Positions 5,821-9,014 of a stretch of DNA of 9,014 nt are shown here, piece by piece; position 1 is the first letter of the stretch, and every line of letters starts with the position of its first letter. Both the position numbers and the translations under genes were made by a program. The notes under the pieces were generated by a model that did no database searches, was not told the DNA's origin, and saw nothing but the letters and a program-made list of their open reading frames with translations. The DNA comes from JANNRA01 sp031401035. GTDB lineage: Bacteria; Desulfobacterota; Binatia; HRBIN30; CADEER01. Location: positions 1 to 9,014 of the forward strand of contig JANNRA010000181.1 in assembly GCA_031401035.1 (NCBI GenBank). Direction: 5' to 3'.

Positions 5821-7020
5821 ATGAGCGACTTCACCTTCAACCCCTTCGATCCCGACACGCGGCGCGATCCGGCGCCGGTCTACGCGCAGGCGCGGCGTCA
5901 GCAGCGGATCTATCGCCATGCGGGCCTGCCGATCGTCTCGATCTTCCGCTACGGCGACATCCAGTCGGTGCTGCGCGATGCGGAGACCTGGTCGAGCCAG
6001 TTTCCGCCGCCGCCAGGCGTCGATGCGGCGAGCATGCCGCCGCGCAGCATGCTCGGGCAGGACCCGCCCAGCCATACCCGCCTGCGCAGCCTGGTCAGCC
6101 AGGCCTTCACGCCGCGCATCGTCCGGCGCCTCGAGCCGCGCATGCACGCCCTCGCGGCGGAGCTGATGGCGGCGGCGGTGGCGCGCGGCGAGGTCGATTT
6201 CGTCGCGGCGATGACCTACCCGCTGCCGGTGGTGGTCATCGCCGAGATCATCGGCGTTCCGATCGAGGACCGCGAGCAGTTCAAGTACTGGTCCGACATC
6301 GCCGTCGCCGGTCTCGGCAGCGGTCTCTTCGCGCCGCCCGACATGGCGCGCCTGCAGCAGCTCGAGGGCATTCTGCGCGAGATGGGCGCGTACTTCTCGC
6401 GGCTCGCCGACGACCGCCGGCGGGTGCCGCGCGAGGACCTGCTCACCGGCCTGGTTCAGGCGGAAGTCGAGGGCTCGAAGCTCTCGCACGCCGAGATGAT
6501 CACCATGCTGGTGCTCCTGCTCGTCGCCGGCAACGAGACGACGACGACGCTCATCGGCAACGCCGTCCTCGAGCTGCTCGCCCACCCGGCCGAGCTGGCG
6601 CGTCTGCGTGCCGACCCGGCGCTGCTGCCGAGCGCGATCGAGGAGGTGTTGCGCTTCTCGTCACCGGTCCAGCTCGACCCGCGCCGCGCCACGCGCCGCG
6701 TCGAACTGCGCGGCGAGGTGATCGAGGCGGGGCAGATCGTCGTCAGTTGGCTCGGTTCGGCCAATCGCGACGAGGCCGTGTTCGCCGATGGCGAGCGCTT
6801 CGACATCGGCCGCGCCGACAACCGCCACCTCGCTTTCGGCTTCGGTCCGCACTACTGACTCGGTGCCAACCTCGCCCGCCTCGAGGCGCAGGCCGCCCTC
6901 GGCGCCCTGCTGGCCGCGACGCGCGAGTTCGCGCTCGCCAGCGCGGCGCCCCTGCCGCTGCATCCGAGTCTGGTGTTCAAGGGCGTGACCGAATTACCCC
7001 TGCGCCTGACCCCGGCGTGA
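5821..7020 (+). CDS. Cytochrome P450 with in-frame TGA at the heme-ligand cysteine codon
   Basis: A soluble bacterial class I-type P450, 399 codons if the internal TGA is read through, which is the normal family length. Signatures in order are DPPSHTRLRSLVSQAF (81-96, C-helix), LLVAGNETTTT (232-242, I-helix oxygen-activation motif), EVLR (275-278, ExxR), ANRDEAVFADGERFDI (314-329) and HLAFGFGPHY (336-345). The heme-binding loop should continue Cys-Leu-Gly. Codon 346 is TGA (6856-6858) instead of TGC or TGT, and the frame resumes as LGANLARLEAQAALGALL (347-364) to a C-terminal FKGVTELPLRL (387-397) and TGA at 7018-7020. The Cys is the axial heme thiolate, so a protein ending at residue 345 would lack the heme ligand and L-helix and be inactive. 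Either UGA is recoded (selenocysteine is the obvious candidate) or the gene carries a fresh nonsense change or sequencing error. Ferredoxin and reductase partners are not adjacent. Substrate unknown. Confidence 0.88.
6856..6858 (+). other. In-frame TGA replacing the P450 proximal Cys codon (candidate selenocysteine codon)
   Basis: The codons around it are GGT CCG CAC TAC TGA CTC GGT GCC AAC, that is G-P-H-Y-*-L-G-A-N. This places the stop exactly at the invariant cysteine of the FGxGxHxCxG motif. It differs from the two Cys codons by one base in the third position. UGA is the ordinary stop of most genes in this window, so general codon reassignment is not the explanation; position-specific recoding or a mutation is. 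Confidence 0.4.
6859..6906 (+). promoter_or_regulatory. Weak SECIS-like stem-loop candidates downstream of the P450 TGA
   Basis: Several mutually exclusive hairpins can be drawn. One pairs CCUCG (6870-6874) with CGAGG (6882-6886), leaving a 7-base loop CCCGCCU beginning 16 bases after the UGA. Another pairs GGCGC (6885-6889) with GCGCC (6902-6906), leaving a 12-base loop beginning AG, 31 bases after the UGA. Bacterial SECIS elements lie directly downstream of UGA with the apical loop about 16-37 bases away and usually a G in its first two positions; the second hairpin meets this and the first does not. In DNA this GC-rich such stems arise by chance, so this is weak support only. Confidence 0.2.
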
Positions 7021-7036
7021 ACCGTCCCCGCCAGGT

Positions 7037-8857
7037 TCAGCTCCACGGGTACTGATCGAACGGGTACGCCTCGCACACCGCCAGCGCGTCGTACTCGGCG
7101 CGGCTGACGCCGCGCGCCCACTGGGCGAGGTCGTGGTAGACGACGCAGCGGGCGCGTGCGTCGACCAGACGCGGATCAGTGGCGACGGCGTCGAGCACGC
7201 TCTGCACCGTCTGCGTCTCGCTGGCCATGCGGATGCCGCCGCCGGCCGGCGTATCGAGGACGGCGTACTTCGGCGCCGTCGGACTGCTCGGATCCCACGC
7301 CAGCCACTCCACCCCGGCGGCGCTGCCCGGCTTGCCGGTGCGGGCGAAGTTGGCCCAGTACTCCATCATGGCCGCGGAGAGCTGCTCGCGGCCGGGGCTG
7401 TTGGCGTCGGTCCACATCACGTCGGCCTGGCGGCCGAGGCTGAAGTGGCCGAAGACGAACGGGATCTCGAAGCCGTGCGCGGCCCCGAGCATGGTGGCGA
7501 GGTCGGCGCCGAGCATGCGCGGCTGCTCGTCCCAGTCGAAACGGTAGACGTAGACATCGTCCTCGACGCGGCGCATCGCCGCGGCGGGCTGATCGGCGCC
7601 GGTGGCCTTCCACTGCTTGGCCATGAGATCGGCGGTGGCGACATACAGCGCCTCGTCCCGCAGACGGGGCACGATCCAGAAATACCGCGTCACCCAGCGC
7701 GGGTCGCCGAACATGAACAGACGGCTCTCGTCGCGGTTGGTGCCGAGCATCACCGGGACGCGGTTCCAGCCGTCGGCGCTGGCGAACTGCCGCAGCGGAT
7801 CGCCGACCGGCAGCACGACGCCATCGGCGAACACCTGCGGCATGCTGATCATGCCGTTGTTGCGGTACGGCTCGTAGGCGCCGAGGAACTCCGCCGCCGT
7901 CTTGCCGCGCAGGTAGGCGGCGATCGCGGCCGGCGACATCGCCGCGAGCTGCGCCGTCGCGGCGGCGCGATCGGCGGCGCCGTCGCGCTGCAACAGGCGC
8001 AGCAGCGCTTCATGCGAGCTGGCGACATCGCCGGGCGGGGTCGCGTCGACGGCGTTCTCGGCCTCGGCGGGTTCGCTGGTCAGCAGGCCGCCGCTCTGGA
8101 CGATGGCGCGCTGGAAGAGGCCCTTCGCTGGCGGTGCCAATAACAGCGAGACGACGTTGCGGCCGCCCGCGGACTCGCCGAAGATGGTGACGTTGCCCGG
8201 GTCGCCGCCGAAGGCGTCGATGTTGTCGCGCACCCACTCGAGGGCGCGCACCAGGTCGAGCACGGCGAAGTTGCCCGACTGCTCCTCCGGCGTGGCGCCG
8301 TCGCGCAGCGCCGCGTGGCGCAGCCAGCCGAGCGGGCCGAGGCGGTAGTTGACGGCGACGACGATCACCCGCTCGTCGGTGGCGAGCCGGCCGCCGTCGA
8401 CGAAGCCGGCCTCGCCGATCGAATTGCCGCCGCCGTGGATCCACACCATGACCGGCAGGCGGGCGGCGCCGCTCGGCACCTGGTCGGCGGCCAAGCGCGG
8501 CGCGAAGACGTTGAGGAACAGACAGTCCTCGTTTCCGGCCACGCGGTCGGCCGGGCCGTCGACGCCGCCGAAGGGGCTCGGGTACTGCGGACAGGGGGAT
8601 CCGGGGGCGAGCACCTGGCGCGTCTCGGTCGACGCCGGCAGCGCCCGCGGCGCCCGCCAGCGCCGCTCGCCGGTCGGCGCCTGCGCGTACGGGATGCCGC
8701 GCCAGACGTGGTCGCCGTAGGTGCCGACGGCGCCGACGACGGGGCCCGACGGCGTCGTCCGCAGACTGGCCGGGTCGGCACTGCTCGGCGCCGCCTGCTG
8801 GCGCGCGCAGGCCGCGAGCGCCAGTGCGAGGATCCAGATCGCCCGATGTCGTCTCAT
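7037..8857 (-). CDS. Carboxylesterase type B family lipoprotein
   Basis: A 606-residue secreted alpha/beta-hydrolase. The N-terminus MRRHRAIWILALALAAC is a lipoprotein signal with lipobox LAAC (Cys17), predicting a membrane-anchored, periplasm- or surface-exposed enzyme. Family motifs are GIPYAQAPTGERRWRAP (54-70), EDCLFLNVF (110-118, a type-B signature), the oxyanion-hole HGGG (141-144), and the nucleophile elbow GESAGG (227-232, catalytic Ser229). The acid is Glu377 in GTNRDES and the base His461 in GAAHGFEIPFVFG. Cys89 and Cys112 match the usual N-terminal disulfide. The length is typical of the family. It should hydrolyse carboxylic esters or amides; the substrate is not evident. I chose ATG 8857 over the upstream ATG 8908 because it puts the lipoprotein signal at the N-terminus and has GGGGG seven bases upstream. 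It is convergent with the P450, 16 bp apart. Confidence 0.93.
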   Translation of the reverse strand: MRRHRAIWILALALAACARQQAAPSSADPASLRTTPSGPVVGAVGTYGDHVWRGIPYAQAPTGERRWRAPRALPASTETRQVLAPGSPCPQYPSPFGGVDGPADRVAGNEDCLFLNVFAPRLAADQVPSGAARLPVMVWIHGGGNSIGEAGFVDGGRLATDERVIVVAVNYRLGPLGWLRHAALRDGATPEEQSGNFAVLDLVRALEWVRDNIDAFGGDPGNVTIFGESAGGRNVVSLLLAPPAKGLFQRAIVQSGGLLTSEPAEAENAVDATPPGDVASSHEALLRLLQRDGAADRAAATAQLAAMSPAAIAAYLRGKTAAEFLGAYEPYRNNGMISMPQVFADGVVLPVGDPLRQFASADGWNRVPVMLGTNRDESRLFMFGDPRWVTRYFWIVPRLRDEALYVATADLMAKQWKATGADQPAAAMRRVEDDVYVYRFDWDEQPRMLGADLATMLGAAHGFEIPFVFGHFSLGRQADVMWTDANSPGREQLSAAMMEYWANFARTGKPGSAAGVEWLAWDPSSPTAPKYAVLDTPAGGGIRMASETQTVQSVLDAVATDPRLVDARARCVVYHDLAQWARGVSRAEYDALAVCEAYPFDQYPWS

Positions 8858-8961
8858 GCATGCACCCCCATCGCGCCTGCATAGCGCCGACGCGTCTACG
8901 AACGCCACGCGGACGATTCGTCGGGCGTGGGGAGTTGGCGCGTCCGTGCACCGATGCAGTG

Positions 8962-9014
8962 GCTGGGACCGCGGGCGTCTCGTCCGCAGCGTAGCGCGCT
9001 GCGCTGCGGGCGAG
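8962..9014. repeat. Palindromic dispersed repeat, cut by the window end
   Basis: CTCGTCCGCAGCG (8979-8991) and CGCTGCGGGCGAG (9002-9014) form a 13-bp stem with one G-T mismatch and a 10-base loop that contains the palindrome AGCGCGCT. The left flank 8962-8982 is the reverse complement of 111-131 (one mismatch), so the right arm very probably continues past the window as ACGCCCGCGGTCCC. Together with 95-131 this defines a repeat family present at both ends of the window. The stretch 8858-8961 between it and the esterase start shows nothing else. Confidence 0.65.

Noticed and set aside
3601..6858. Plus-strand open frame of over 1000 codons
   Set aside because: Its first two thirds are antisense to the chrA and PLD genes and in a shadow frame of the GST, with Arg/Ala/Gly/Val-rich nonsense composition. 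Only the part from 5821 is a real gene (the P450).
5821..7020. UGA reassigned to an amino acid throughout the genome
   Set aside because: HugZ-type, PLD, both chrA, GST, esterase and the P450 end itself all use TGA as their natural stop at the family-typical length, so UGA is a normal stop codon here.
6856..7020. P450 simply ending at the TGA as a shorter functional protein
   Set aside because: Ending at residue 345 removes the heme-ligating residue and the L-helix, which no functional P450 lacks; it must be read through or be non-functional.
1..9014. CRISPR array, tRNA, rRNA, phage or transposase genes
   Set aside because: No regularly spaced repeats, no tRNA-like cloverleaf or rRNA sequence, and no integrase or transposase motifs were found on either strand.

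Overview
The window is very GC-rich, with G or C in most third codon positions and short intergenic gaps. Every gene stop I can read is TGA except one TAG. The content (HugZ/DUF2470 flavoprotein-like gene, split chromate transporter, nu-class GST, bacterial P450, lipoprotein carboxylesterase) fits an uncultured high-GC proteobacterium-like organism such as a former 'deltaproteobacterial' or Binatota/Myxococcota-type lineage. No rRNA, tRNA or marker gene is present, so this placement is inference.

Layout. Positions 1-182 hold no gene, only one arm of a dispersed repeat (95-131). Positions 183-590 (minus) hold decayed pieces of a bile acid:sodium symporter-family gene joined to what looks like the C-terminal end of an SGNH-domain acyltransferase. 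A HugZ-type gene (669-1457, minus) and an unusual ATP-grasp ligase gene (1605-2879, plus) diverge from a 147-bp gap that carries an 86-bp nested inverted repeat. Three minus-strand genes follow with overlapping ends, transcribed in the order phospholipase D-like protein (4012-5010), chromate transporter half 1 (3447-4019), chromate transporter half 2 (2917-3450). On the plus strand come a nu-class glutathione S-transferase (5111-5743) and a cytochrome P450 (5821-7020). A lipoprotein carboxylesterase (7037-8857, minus) converges on the P450. The window closes in a palindromic repeat related to the one at its start.

The most striking point is in the P450. The frame is intact from 5821 to 7020 (399 codons) with all family signatures, except that the codon for the heme-ligating cysteine is TGA (6856-6858). 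The P450 frame resumes immediately after it and runs 53 more conserved-looking codons to a second TGA. Either this is a very recent or artefactual nonsense change at the catalytic residue, or UGA is read as selenocysteine, which would give a naturally selenolate-ligated P450. Sequence alone cannot decide. UGA-adjacent hairpins exist, but GC-rich DNA gives hairpins easily.

Functionally, the P450, GST and secreted esterase could together act on xenobiotics or lipophilic compounds, and the PLD-chrA-chrA set forms a membrane or oxyanion module. These groupings rest on neighbourhood only.
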